DNA of 64,000 nucleotides from Exiguobacterium sp. s146. GTDB taxonomy: Bacteria; Bacillota; Bacilli; Exiguobacteriales; Exiguobacteriaceae. Location of the stretch: positions 558,001-622,000 of the forward strand of contig NZ_JACSMA010000002.1 of assembly GCF_018618415.1 (NCBI RefSeq). Direction: 5' to 3'. Under the pieces are notes generated by a model, which was not told where the DNA came from, did not search any database, and worked only from the letters and a program-made list of their open reading frames with translations. How positions within the stretch are numbered: the stretch's first letter is position 1; every line of letters begins with the position of its first letter. Below, piece by piece: positions 15,304-25,200 of the stretch. The position numbers and the translations under genes were made by a program.

Positions 15304-17661
15304 TCATTCTGAAGCTTTTCGACTGAAGTAGTGATGCAGTCGCACTTCAACGATTTGATTAACCCATTCGTAAACCAAAGGATGAGCAAACGCTTCATTA
15401 TGCTCAATATGTAACGACTCCCCTGACACGAAGAACGGTCCCTTAGCTATTTTATCAAACGGCATCCGTAAGAGTAACTTTTCGATTCGTTGTTGTCGGA
15501 ACGGCGATTGGAAGTCTTTCGTTTGCCCATCAATCTGTTGTCGATATGGGATCGCATTGATGAACTCATAAAATGGAAGAGCCGCTTCGCTCGCCGAGAG
15601 TGGCTGAAGCCATCCGTCTTTCCCACGGCTCAACATGATTGATAACACAATCATCTTATAGCTCTTCGTCATGTCAGTGTATTCCACTTCGAGCAACAAC
15701 GACTTCGACTCTTCAAACAGATGGTTCTCCTCGTCATTCAGTTCTCCTATCCGTTTGAGGAATCCGTAAAAACCACCGTCTTTCTTCCATTCAGACCGAT
15801 AGGCGTCCATTGAGTATTCCCCTCGTTGAATCAACTCTAGATAACTCGGTCGTCTCCCGAGTTCCTCCTTCACCATGAAGTAGTTCCGCTCCAGCTGTTG
15901 TCGGCGCGTCGAAGAACGGGTCACCATCCGCTTCAACAAATCGATGGCGTGTAAATCGAATTCAATCGTACATCCTTTTGGTAAATCAGCTCCTGCCGGA
16001 AGCGATTTGACGAGCGGTTGCCGCTTCGTTGTCAACAGCGCCAACTTCTTATCGATGTTCTTATAGTTCCCAATCAAGTCGATGATGGTGCAATGCGTCT
16101 TCCCACTCAATAGACGTAATCCACGGCCGATCTGTTGCGTAAAGACCGTCAACGATTCAGTCGGGCGACAGAACAATAACGTATCAATCTCCGGGATATC
16201 GACACCTTCATTGAATAAGTTGACCGCAAAGATAATATCGAGATGTCCTTGTTTCAATTGACTCATCACATCGGCGCGGTCATATTCGGTCTGGCTATGT
16301 AACGCGACGGCTTGAACACCTTGCAGGCGGAAATAGTCGGCCAAATATTCAGCCTGAGTGACCGACGAGCAGAATCCGAGCGCTCGCGTTTGATGATGCA
16401 TCTGCCATGCCTCAAAGATTTTTTGAGCAATACTTTCCTTCAACTGTTCCGCCAACAGTTCGTCCTGATCATAGCGACGGCCATTGATCAATCGAATCTG
16501 GGAATAGTCAATTTCATCATAAACACCGACATAATGGAACGGTGTCAAATACGACTCTTCAATCGCTTCAGTGAAGTGCATTTGATACGCGACATTGTCA
16601 TCGCACAATGCGTAGACGTCTCCCCCATCCAACCTGTCCGGCGTTGCCGTCAATCCGAGCAAGAATTTCGGCTCGAAGTAATCAAGGACACGCCGGTAGG
16701 ATGGCGCAGCCGAATGGTGGAATTCGTCGACGACAATTAAATCGAACTGATCTGGGGCAAGCTGTTGCATCCGATGTTTGGATGCCAATGTTTGAATCGA
16801 AGCGAAGAGTACGTCGGCTGACTGCTCATCTCTCGAGTCACCACCCAGTAATAGACCTGTCTTCCAGTCACTCGACACTCTTTTGTATGAAGCTTCCGCT
16901 TGGAGCAAGATTTCTTTCTGATGCGCGATAAAGAGCACCCGCTTGAACTGACGAGCGAAGAAAGCGCTCAAATACGTCTTCCCTAGTCCAGTAGCGAGCA
17001 CGAGCATCGCTTTACGTCTTCCTTCGTCTATCGTTTCCCGTAACGCCTTCAAGGCGGCGTCTTGCACAGTGTTCGGCGTGATTGTATCGTCCTCGATATA
17101 AACAGGTGGTGGTTCTGCAATCAGCTCCGCTTCCTTCATCCGCTGTTGCTTCGCATCGTATTCTTCGCGATAAGGCTGTAACGAGATTGGGTTCATGATT
17201 TGAGCATAATCACTATAAAACAGGTCATGAAACGCGTCGACGGACTGTTCGAACACATCCTCCGAGATGCTTGCCGGAATCTCGACGTTCCACTCGACAC
17301 CTCGATTCAAGGCACTATGCGACAGATTGGACGAACCCACAAAGAACGTCCCCCCATCTTTGGTACGGAACAAATAGGCTTTTGGATGGAAAGACTGTCC
17401 CTTCGAACGATACAGTCGCAGTTCAACGCCATCAATCTTCATGAGCATCTCGAGCGCATCCGGATTCGTCAAATAGAGATAATCCCCGATTAAAATCCGA
17501 ACTTGTGCCCCTCGTTCTACTGCGTTCTTTAGTGCCTCAGCGATTTCCTGAACACCTGATACTTGCGCAAACGCGACGACCATATAAATTTCAGTCGCCG
17601 CGTCGATTTGGTGTTGTAATGGAATTCGTAAATGACTCGTATGCAAGCGTAACTCACTCAT
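15304..17661 (-). CDS. PLD-family nuclease / DEAD-box SF2 helicase fusion
   Basis: 785 residues from ATG 17661 (GAGG 9 bases upstream; TTG at 17667 is only 3 bases from it). N-terminal HKD nuclease domain, residues about 1-165: FHPKAYLFRT then GSSNLSHSALNRGVEWN, i.e. HxK...GSxN of the phospholipase D fold. Then an SF2 motor: ATGLGKTYLSAFFA (motif I), VVDEFHH (motif II), LLGLTATPDR (III), FNEGVDIPEIDTLLF and QQIGRGLRL (V, VI) near 520-560. The C-terminal 250 residues are a DUF3427-type extension. This architecture is known from DNA restriction-like and defence loci. All catalytic motifs look intact. Confidence 0.88.
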   Translation of the reverse strand: MSELRLHTSHLRIPLQHQIDAATEIYMVVAFAQVSGVQEIAEALKNAVERGAQVRILIGDYLYLTNPDALEMLMKIDGVELRLYRSKGQSFHPKAYLFRTKDGGTFFVGSSNLSHSALNRGVEWNVEIPASISEDVFEQSVDAFHDLFYSDYAQIMNPISLQPYREEYDAKQQRMKEAELIAEPPPVYIEDDTITPNTVQDAALKALRETIDEGRRKAMLVLATGLGKTYLSAFFARQFKRVLFIAHQKEILLQAEASYKRVSSDWKTGLLLGGDSRDEQSADVLFASIQTLASKHRMQQLAPDQFDLIVVDEFHHSAAPSYRRVLDYFEPKFLLGLTATPDRLDGGDVYALCDDNVAYQMHFTEAIEESYLTPFHYVGVYDEIDYSQIRLINGRRYDQDELLAEQLKESIAQKIFEAWQMHHQTRALGFCSSVTQAEYLADYFRLQGVQAVALHSQTEYDRADVMSQLKQGHLDIIFAVNLFNEGVDIPEIDTLLFCRPTESLTVFTQQIGRGLRLLSGKTHCTIIDLIGNYKNIDKKLALLTTKRQPLVKSLPAGADLPKGCTIEFDLHAIDLLKRMVTRSSTRRQQLERNYFMVKEELGRRPSYLELIQRGEYSMDAYRSEWKKDGGFYGFLKRIGELNDEENHLFEESKSLLLEVEYTDMTKSYKMIVLSIMLSRGKDGWLQPLSASEAALPFYEFINAIPYRQQIDGQTKDFQSPFRQQRIEKLLLRMPFDKIAKGPFFVSGESLHIEHNEAFAHPLVYEWVNQIVEVRLHHYFSRKASE

Positions 17662-17983
17662 GATCAAGAACCTCTTCTAAGAAGAGACCTTTTTCAAACC
17701 CGCCCCGCTTCTCACGTTTCTCCTCACGAATACGATTCAATTCTTCAAAACTCGCACCATGCATCTTCCCTAACGTATAGACGAGTTCCAAAATGTCAGC
17801 AAGTTCTTCGAGCGATTCTTCATCGATGTTCGTCTCCTCATACTCTTTGATTTCTTCATAGAGTTTCAAGCGAGCCTGTTCGAAATGTTCGGCTTGATTA
17901 AGGTGTTTGACGACAGGAATTTGACCTGCTTCATGGATGATTTCAGGAATACGGTCGCGGATTAACTTACTATACTTAGTCAT
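17654..17983 (-). CDS. MazG-like nucleotide pyrophosphohydrolase
   Basis: 109 residues. It begins MTKYSKLIRDRIPEII and has YEEIKEYEE then EELADILELVYTLGKMHG, the EExxE...ExxD pattern of the all-alpha NTP pyrophosphohydrolases (phosphoribosyl-ATP pyrophosphohydrolase-like). Members cleave NTPs to NMP and pyrophosphate. Its end overlaps the helicase start by 8 bases, so the two are translated together. In this setting it might deplete or edit nucleotides as part of a defence response; that is inference. A promoter lies at 18006-18034. Confidence 0.88.
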   Translation of the reverse strand: MTKYSKLIRDRIPEIIHEAGQIPVVKHLNQAEHFEQARLKLYEEIKEYEETNIDEESLEELADILELVYTLGKMHGASFEELNRIREEKREKRGGFEKGLFLEEVLDHE

Positions 17984-18005
17984 TTAATCGCCACTTTCTG
18001 AATTA

Positions 18006-18034
18006 AATTGAAAGACTCTTGAGTAACAAGTCAA
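18006..18034 (-). promoter_or_regulatory. candidate promoter of the MazG-helicase operon
   Basis: On the minus strand TTGACT (complement of 18029-18034), 17 bases, then TCAATT (complement of 18006-18011). It lies in the 76-base gap behind the HEPN-like gene and would make the helicase module a separate transcription unit. Confidence 0.5.
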
Positions 18035-18059
18035 ACTCTTATTTACTTACTTTATTGAT

Positions 18060-19184
18060 TTATTTTAAATTTCTTAAATCGTTGGTCATTTCAATTACTA
18101 GTTCTTCAAACAAATCATTAATACTCTCGATCATATAATGATTTTCCATTGGAATACTTCTATATTCATGAACAAATAAGTTTCTAACATTGTAGAGAGC
18201 TTCTGATGGATCGGTAAACTGTTTCCTACCAATTGACCTTAAAATCTCATTACATGATTCCATTAATCGAATTTTAATGTCTTGCTTTCGAGTATAAACA
18301 GTAAAAAGCTTGTTAATGCGTTTTTTTTCTTTCGCTATATTTCCAAGGTCCTCTTTGATTTGAAATAGTGTTTTTTCGTCTGTGCCTAAACTATCTAACA
18401 TTTCACTAAATTCTTTCTTGAAGACTTTTTCAATTAATAATTCGATTACTTGATAAAGTAAATAAAATCTTACTAAATGATGATTATCTTGTAGTAGGAG
18501 TTTTTGAAATAACTGAATTATAAATTCGTCATTTCTAATTTCTTCTGATGTAACTTTTAAATTTAACCTTTTTCCATTACAACTTATAGGGGATTTATAA
18601 TTATAATTATCAGCATAATATCCCTTGCCATATAGAAATGGAAGATAATTAATAATACTGAAATTCTCAATGTCTCGTGTCTGATTTTTATTCAATACCA
18701 TAATTATCGTCTCATCAGCATTATAAAAATCACCCAAATTATACTCCCCATCTAAAGTAACTTCAGGAATTAAAGAATTAGGAAACTCTTCAATAATAAG
18801 TTTTTTAAAAGCCACTAAAGCATAAGGTAAAAAATGTTCATTATGTGCATAATCATGATTATTTGATAATAGTGATTGTAGCGGAAAAGTCCAACCTATC
18901 CGGGTACTACTCGCGTGATCATAAACTTGGTATATATCATTCTCTGCAAAAGAATTATTATAAAATGTAAATACCATATAATCATTCTCATTATGAATTT
19001 TATCCACATTTAACAGATGTTTAATTTTGTAAGTATATTCTATAGGGTTCATTTCTTTAAATACAATACTGGAGTCTTCTTGAAAAAATGCACCTTCACC
19101 TAAATTAACGATATTTTCATCACTTACCTTTAATTTTAAATTCATTTTTTTATTCCATTTGACTTCTGTATCTTTGATAGCCAT
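18060..19184 (-). CDS. unrecognised protein with C-terminal HEPN-like RNxxxH motif
   Basis: 374 residues if read from ATG 19184, which overlaps the upstream gene by 35 bases; ATG 19145 (361 residues) is the alternative and neither has a strong Shine-Dalgarno. I do not recognise the N-terminal 220 residues. The C-terminal part is all-helical and contains YNVRNLFVHEYRS, an R-N-x3-H motif at about residues 334-339, the catalytic signature of HEPN ribonucleases. Codon use is strongly A/T-rich, unlike the flanking genes, pointing to recent transfer. Coupled to the DGQHR-like gene; a toxin or phage-triggered RNase role is inferred, not shown. Confidence 0.65.
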   Translation of the reverse strand: MAIKDTEVKWNKKMNLKLKVSDENIVNLGEGAFFQEDSSIVFKEMNPIEYTYKIKHLLNVDKIHNENDYMVFTFYNNSFAENDIYQVYDHASSTRIGWTFPLQSLLSNNHDYAHNEHFLPYALVAFKKLIIEEFPNSLIPEVTLDGEYNLGDFYNADETIIMVLNKNQTRDIENFSIINYLPFLYGKGYYADNYNYKSPISCNGKRLNLKVTSEEIRNDEFIIQLFQKLLLQDNHHLVRFYLLYQVIELLIEKVFKKEFSEMLDSLGTDEKTLFQIKEDLGNIAKEKKRINKLFTVYTRKQDIKIRLMESCNEILRSIGRKQFTDPSEALYNVRNLFVHEYRSIPMENHYMIESINDLFEELVIEMTNDLRNLK

Positions 19185-20349
19185 TAGTCACTGCTTCACT
19201 TAAATTCAAATATGAATCACTGTCTTCATTAAATAGTTCTCTAAAGAACCAATAAAAATAGAGCCTTTGCGAATTTCCGATTTTTTTTGAATTAACTTTG
19301 ATTTTGTCCAAATGCCAAATTAAATCTAGAATCCAATCTTCGAATTCTCCATTAAAAGTAATGTTTTGAATTTTTGATTCCCATTCTTCAAAATCATTAA
19401 TCTTATTAAAATCTTTTAATTTCCCTAGTGCAGCTCCAAATCCAGTTATAGGTTGAGATTTATTAAATATTTTAAATACTACTCTACCAAACGGCTGTCC
19501 ATCCAACTTTCGCGAACTTACTTCCAATTCTTCTTGACTACTTTGATTGAATTCCCACCCATCAGATAATTCTTGTACTTTAATTATGAATGTATCATAA
19601 GCAATCAAGAAGTCTTTAAATAAATCTTTCTTATGATTTTCTACTGATAGTTTTTCAAGACCTTTGATGTTATTTAATAATTCAAACCGATCAATTGGTA
19701 ACTCATTTCTTTCCAAATAGGAATTAAATCCATCGATAATATCATTAAATTTGTACATTCTAATTTCATTGATACTGTCATTATCAACTTCTGAAACCAA
19801 ATTTATTCCATTTATATTTTGATCTAGATAGTCTTTATACAAAATTTCTAATTGATGTCGAATAGACATAGGGGTTTGACCTGTATTTAAAGTTAACATT
19901 CTGTAGAGTATTCCAAATTTGTTTATCCCCAAGTATAACTCCATTCTTAGTTTATGATTATAAAATTTTTGAAGTTGTTCTTCATCTTTTGAATTCATCA
20001 ATTCGAGTTCAACATCTAAAAAAGTGTATGTTCTTTGCAAACCATCCAAAATAATTAAGTTTTCTTTATGCTCACTCAAATAGTTAAGAATTTCTTCATC
20101 TGAGATTTCTGAAAGTTCTTGATGATTGTCATTTGACAAAGCTAATACAATAGGAGGCACTAAACAACCTTTCTTCAAGTCATTTCTTAACAAAGAGTAT
20201 ACCGTATTAGAAGATTTTACTCTCTTTCTTTGTAAAGGATTATTGAGTGTAATCAGTCGCGCAATTTCAATGTACTCCTTGTATGATAATTCAATAAAAA
20301 TATTTTCAGCATTAATTCTTGTATCAGTAATTCTAGATTTAATCTCCAT
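19150..20349 (-). CDS. DGQHR / DUF262-like protein
   Basis: 399 residues from ATG 20349, which has AAGGAGAG 5 bases upstream. Near residue 36 it has NNPLQRKR and near 100 the motif ILDGLQRTYTF, then LTLNTGQTPMSIRHQLE near 155: the NPxQR...LDGxQR...N layout of ParB/Srx-like domains in DUF262 (GmrSD-type) and DndB/DGQHR proteins. These domains use nucleotides or sense DNA modification in restriction systems. The C-terminal 200 residues are unrecognised. Very A/T-rich. First gene of a two-gene unit with the HEPN-like protein. Confidence 0.68.
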   Translation of the reverse strand: MEIKSRITDTRINAENIFIELSYKEYIEIARLITLNNPLQRKRVKSSNTVYSLLRNDLKKGCLVPPIVLALSNDNHQELSEISDEEILNYLSEHKENLIILDGLQRTYTFLDVELELMNSKDEEQLQKFYNHKLRMELYLGINKFGILYRMLTLNTGQTPMSIRHQLEILYKDYLDQNINGINLVSEVDNDSINEIRMYKFNDIIDGFNSYLERNELPIDRFELLNNIKGLEKLSVENHKKDLFKDFLIAYDTFIIKVQELSDGWEFNQSSQEELEVSSRKLDGQPFGRVVFKIFNKSQPITGFGAALGKLKDFNKINDFEEWESKIQNITFNGEFEDWILDLIWHLDKIKVNSKKIGNSQRLYFYWFFRELFNEDSDSYLNLSEAVTNGYQRYRSQME

Positions 20350-20378
20350 AAAATCTCTCCTTAACATTTTTTATTTCT

Positions 20379-20384
20379 AGTATA
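20379..20384 (-). promoter_or_regulatory. candidate -10 for the DGQHR-HEPN pair
   Basis: TATACT on the minus strand 30 bases upstream of the ATG, inside very A/T-rich DNA; the -35 is poorly defined. Confidence 0.45.
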
Positions 20385-20470
20385 ACTTATTTATAAAATA
20401 CAAAATTAATATTTCGAGCTTAAATTACATTCTAATAAAATTTTGGTTTAGTTTTTTTCTGATGAATATC

Positions 20471-20677
20471 TTACTCCACAATCTCAAACGCTTTCACATA
20501 TACGACATGGTCGAGGAAAATAATCCACTCGTCCTCGAACTGGACGAACCCGTCCGTCGCATGACGGAACGACTGATAAATCGATTCGAGTGCCGCATAA
20601 CGACTCTCCGTCTCCACCACTTGCGTCAACACTTCATCATTGATCATATGGAACTCAATCTCGAACTGTTTCATCAT
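20471..20677 (-). CDS. small protein of unknown function
   Basis: 68 residues from ATG 20677 (or 20674), with AAGGGAG upstream. The sequence begins MMKQFEIEFHMINDEVL and has a central helical stretch ESRYAALESIYQSFRHATDGFVQFEDEWIIFLDHVVYVKAFEIVE that looks like a beta-alpha-beta-beta unit. GC content matches the core genome rather than the adjacent low-GC genes. No family recognised. The opposite-strand frame over the same span looks like a shadow because it lacks a Shine-Dalgarno. Confidence 0.6.
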   Translation of the reverse strand: MMKQFEIEFHMINDEVLTQVVETESRYAALESIYQSFRHATDGFVQFEDEWIIFLDHVVYVKAFEIVE

Positions 20678-20739
20678 GTCCACTCCCTTTCAATCCATTT
20701 CATGTCCTATTATCTCTTTTCCCAACTTGAGACGTCCTT

Positions 20740-21309
20740 TTAACCACGCTCTGGCTTCCTCGCATCGATGATTAGTGAAGGAAACGCAAGCTGATCCCCT
20801 TGGTTTCGAGGATTGTACTTCTTGGACCGAAAGATGACCCCCTCGGCCCCATCCCAATCCTGTTGATGAAACGTCCCGTCCTCATCGCAGTATTCAAGCA
20901 GTTCAACCTCAAAGCCCGCACTTTCAAACAAATCGATGATCGTTTGATACGTATGAACAATTTTATGACTCGCTGCCGGGTGGTCTTTCGGACCGGGTCC
21001 ACCGACTTGAACAATATTTTGATACGATTCATCCGGAAAATATCCATCCGGTACTGCACAGCGAACGTAGCCTGAGGGCTTTAGATAAGTGAAACAGATT
21101 TCCGCTGCCGCCACCCCTTCCTCATACGTCAAATGTTCCCATACGTGTTCGGCTAGAATCGCCGTGATTGAATTCGGTTCGAATCGATGTTGCCACGTAT
21201 GTATGTCCAATATATTTAATTCTTCTTCCTGTGTATGAATCCAGCCTGGATTGTTGTTGTATTCCCCGGCACCAATCACCAGCTTGATGTCCTTCTCCGT
21301 TTCATTCAA
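20740..21309 (-). CDS. SAM-dependent methyltransferase (class I)
   Basis: 189 residues from a TTG start (AGGGG 9-10 bases upstream). Motif I region LVIGAGEYNNNPGWIH, then AEHVWEHLTYEEGVAAAEICFTYLKPSGYVRCAVPDG, the pattern of predicted methyltransferases of the COG4627 type in which EHVxEHL follows the SAM-binding strand. The C-terminal part includes FESAGFEVELLEYCDEDGTF. Substrate unknown. It stands alone; the small unknown gene lies 63 bases downstream. Confidence 0.83.
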   Translation of the reverse strand: MNETEKDIKLVIGAGEYNNNPGWIHTQEEELNILDIHTWQHRFEPNSITAILAEHVWEHLTYEEGVAAAEICFTYLKPSGYVRCAVPDGYFPDESYQNIVQVGGPGPKDHPAASHKIVHTYQTIIDLFESAGFEVELLEYCDEDGTFHQQDWDGAEGVIFRSKKYNPRNQGDQLAFPSLIIDARKPERG

Positions 21310-21517
21310 TTGTCACATCCCCTTTCACTCGATTCAGCAATCCCTCTTACACTCTTTTCCCCATTCCGTCCCATACTCCTCTCGAAACCAAGATGAAAAT
21401 TTTCTCGGCTATCAACAGGAAAGTTTTTCCTATACACTATGATAAATAGTCAGAAAATTACGTGTTCTTACATATTTAATATGACTATCGTAGTTCAACT
21501 TAGAGAGGAGCATTCCT

Positions 21518-22210
21518 ATGGCCTATGACTTTGAATGCAAACACGTGACGAAACGCTTTGATAACGGCGACATCGCAACGCTCGCTCTCGACGATGTGAA
21601 CCTCCACTTCGCCCACGGCGACTTCATCTCGATTATCGGTCCATCCGGTTCGGGCAAGTCGACGCTACTCAGCTTGATCGGCACGCTCGACCGTCCGACC
21701 GACGGCACGCTCTTGTTTAACGGCGAACCAATCTCGATCTTGTCCGCAAAACAGCTTGCCGACTTCCGCTTCGACAACATCGGTTTCATCTTCCAACAGT
21801 TCCACTTGATCCCGACGTTGACCGCGCTCGAGAACGTCATGGCACCGCTGTTCGGACGCAAAGTCGATTATGACGGGGAAGAACGGGCCCTCGAACTGTT
21901 AAAAGAAGTCGGTCTGAGCGACAAGGCGAACTCACTGCCGTCGCAACTGTCCGGAGGTCAGCAACAGCGCGTCGCCGTCGCCCGTGCCCTCATCCACCGT
22001 CCGAAGTGGCTGCTCGCAGATGAGCCGACCGGGAACCTCGACACGCATACGGGTGATATCATCTTCGACCTGTTGACGCGTCTGAATCGGGACAACGGTT
22101 GCGGCGTCTTGTTCGTCACGCATGACCCGGAGCTCGCCGACCGGGCGAACCGAAAAATCGAGATGCGCGACGGGCAGGTCGTCGCCATGAGCGACGTCCA
22201 TCATGCTTAA
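21518..22210 (+). CDS. ABC transporter ATP-binding protein (MacB/LolD type)
   Basis: 230 residues. Walker A GPSGSGKST at about 42-50, Q-loop FIFQQFHLIPTLTALENV near 89-106, signature LSGGQQQR near 146, Walker B WLLADEPTGNLD near 167 and H-loop VTHDPE near 204: the type VII (mechanotransmission) subfamily that pairs with FtsX-like permeases. The gene ends inside the start of the permease gene (8-base overlap). GAGAGGAG lies 8 bases upstream of the ATG. No histidine-kinase genes adjoin it, unlike the BceAB modules. Confidence 0.93.
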   Translation: MAYDFECKHVTKRFDNGDIATLALDDVNLHFAHGDFISIIGPSGSGKSTLLSLIGTLDRPTDGTLLFNGEPISILSAKQLADFRFDNIGFIFQQFHLIPTLTALENVMAPLFGRKVDYDGEERALELLKEVGLSDKANSLPSQLSGGQQQRVAVARALIHRPKWLLADEPTGNLDTHTGDIIFDLLTRLNRDNGCGVLFVTHDPELADRANRKIEMRDGQVVAMSDVHHA

Positions 22211-25200
22211 GTTCATTTGGAACTCATGGTGGCGGAATAAGGAACGCTTCATCCTGCTCATGGTCGGGATGCTCATCGTCAGTACCGGGCTCAGCTATTT
22301 GCTCGGGGTGACCCAGGCGAACAACGGCACAGTCGTCAACGAGCTACAAAAGCGTTGGGACTCCTCGTACCATATCGTCGTCCGTCCGGAAGGTAGCCGC
22401 AGTGTGACCGAAGACTTGAACCTACTCGAGCCGAACTATATGAGCGGGCTCGAGGGCGGAATCACGCGCGAGCAATACGAGACGATTCAACAGATTGCCG
22501 ACATCGATGTCGCCGCACCGATTGCCATGATTGGGTCGACCTATTCAAATTCGTTCACCCAAACGCATACGTTTGATAAAGTGGGTCTTTATCGACTCAA
22601 GATGAATACGCTCATCGATACGGGCATCGAAAAAATCAACGACTTCCAAGATTTGAAAGCTTATTTTTGGGTCGGCTGGATGCCGAACGGCGATTCGACC
22701 CATATCGGAATCGGCCCGACCGCCCTGTATGAAGAGTTTCCCCTCTCTTACGGGAGCGATGTCATGCTCGCCGGGGTGGACCCGGTCGCCGAAGCGAAGC
22801 TCGTCGGCTTAGACGATGCCGTCCAAGCGACAGAGTTCAGTCGTTATTTCAATGAAGAAGATGTCCCAGAGCCCTACGATCAGGACATCACGACGATTCC
22901 TATTTTGATGAGTTCAAAAGACTACGTCGATGCTTCGATCAACTACACGATTGAAGAAGTGGATGTCGATACGAGCGATCAAGAGGCGTTCATTAAAACG
23001 TATCTCGAGAAAGGGAAAGATGAATACCTCGATAGCTTGAAAGGGACGAAAGTCGCCTCATACGACTTTACAGCGCAACAAATGCACGACAATATCACAA
23101 AACACATTTTAGAAGGGAAACCTCAACCGCAAGACCCTCGTGTCACGGTTGACTATACTTGGCTTGCCGAAAAGGCGTCACCCCTCGTCTACGAGGGCGT
23201 GACGAGCCCGTTCCCGAAACGTTGGCCATACTCGTATCAAATCAAGCCGTTTCTCGCCGAGGGTCGCGTAGCTTATGGCCAAGAAAGTATGTATCGCAAG
23301 TCAAATAAATACGCGGAAGACATCAACGATGCGCCGAAAGTGAGATATAACTACATCGGCTTGTTCGACCCATCGAAACTGAATCTGTCAAAAGACCCAC
23401 TGACGGAACTGCCGATGGAGACGTATTTCCCGGCCAGTGCCGAATGGGTCATGAACTCGAAGGACGAACCGGTCAACCCACCGACGACGGTGAAGCCGAC
23501 GAACAACCCGTATAGCTTCCTCACGAAGCCACCGTCGATGTTGACGACGCTCGATGCCGCGTTCGCCATCGCCGGCGACAAAGCCATCTCAGCGATTCGC
23601 GTCAACGTCAAAGGCGTCGACGTGTTGAACGAAGCGAGTGAGGCAAAACTGCAAGCCGTGGCCAAAGAGATCGAAGACAAGACCGGTCTCATCACCGACG
23701 TGACGCTCGGCTCGTCGCCACAGTATGCCGTCACGTATTTACCAGGACTCAAAGGCGAGAGCGCCCTCGGCTGGATTCAACAGCCGTGGATCAAGCTCGG
23801 TTCGTCAATCACCATCTTCCAAGAAGCGAAACTCGGCTTCTCCGGTGTTGTCGCGAGCGTCATCCTCGTCGCGATGCTGTACGTGTTCAGCTCGAACATC
23901 ATCATGCTGTACGCCCGGAAAAAAGAGTTCGCCATTCTGCTGTCGCTCGGATGGCGCCCGAGCCAGCTGTCGAAGCTGTTGTTCCTCGAAGCGACGATTC
24001 TCGGTTCGATGGTCGCGCTCATCTCGTGGATGATTCTAGGGACATTCCTGTGGACGGCAGCCGGCTCGACGTCGATCACGCGCATCCTGTTGATCGGACT
24101 AGCCGGTCTGTTGATTTATTGGCTCGGGACGCTCATCCCGATTCGACTCGTCCGGCGCATCAAACCGTACGAGACGATGCAGTCAGGCGAGGTGTCGAAA
24201 GGACGTCGATTGCTCCGCTCCCGCTCGAGCGTCGGCATGAGCTTGAACCAGCTCGTGACGTATTGGCCACGGACGACGTTGTCGATTCTCGCCATCGCCT
24301 TACCGACGAGCCTGTTCGGCTTCTTCCTATTCGTCACCTTCCGCCTCCAAGGCGTCTTGTATACGACATGGATCGGCGAGTTCGTCGCCCTTGAAGTCGG
24401 GACGATGCATTACGTCGCCATGGGTGTCGCCTTGCTCATCGCGATGCTGACGACGACCGAGATCATGTGGCAAAACGTCTCGGAACGTAAACCGCAGCTC
24501 GCCGTCTTGAAAGCGCTCGGCTGGCAGAACTCGTCCATCCGTCGCCTCGTCTTGACAGAAGGCGCGCTGACCGGGTTCTTCGCCGGACTGCTCGGCGTGA
24601 CGGTCACCATCATCATCGTCACGATCATGTATCAGAAGTTCCCGACGTCCGAGTTGCCGTTCCTGCTCGCGACCATCCTCATCCCGGTCGTGACCGGTGT
24701 CCTCGGGGCGCTCCTCCCGGCGGAGCGGGCCGTCCGCATCACACCGGCTGAGGCCATCGGTGGGCACGTCATCAACCAGAAGAACGTCGAGAAACGGTTC
24801 CGAGTCGTGCTCGGGACGACGGCGACCGCTCTCGTTGTCAGTATCATCAGCTTGTTCGTCTTCACGTCACCAGAAGTGAAACCAGTGACGGAAGAAGCGA
24901 AGTCGACACCTGCCCCGACCGCGCAGACGACGGGTGCGAAACAGGCTGATTTAAAAGCTGATAAACCGAAAGAAGCCAAAGCCACCACACCAAAAGAAGA
25001 TGACCTTCAAAAAATCATGAACCTCGGTACGTTCCAAACGTATATCGGTGACCCGAAACTGAAGAAACGTGAATTCCAAGTCGGTGAACCGGTCTACGCC
25101 TCACCGGATGGGACCGAACCGGAAGCCGGAAAACGATTCGTCAGCCTGCCCATCTCTCTCTTTAATGAGGATGATGGGTATGGTGGCACTATGGACTATC

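Noticed and set aside
15291-15407. N-terminal extension of the helicase-tail paralogue to 186 residues
   Set aside because: The extra 39 codons overlap the end of the helicase gene in another frame and lack a Shine-Dalgarno; GTG 15290 has one.
14581-20384. Boundaries of the defence-like region as a mobile element
   Set aside because: I looked for integrase, transposase, tRNA and direct repeats at the edges and saw none, so no mobile element is claimed.
20462-20743. 93-codon plus-strand ORF opposite the small unknown gene
   Set aside because: It has no ribosome binding site; the minus-strand frame has AAGGGAG and a protein-like composition.
23786-24767. Long Arg/Asp-rich ORFs on both strands inside the big ABC permease gene
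   Set aside because: They have no ribosome sites, show low-complexity shadow composition and lie fully inside a gene with clear membrane-protein coding.
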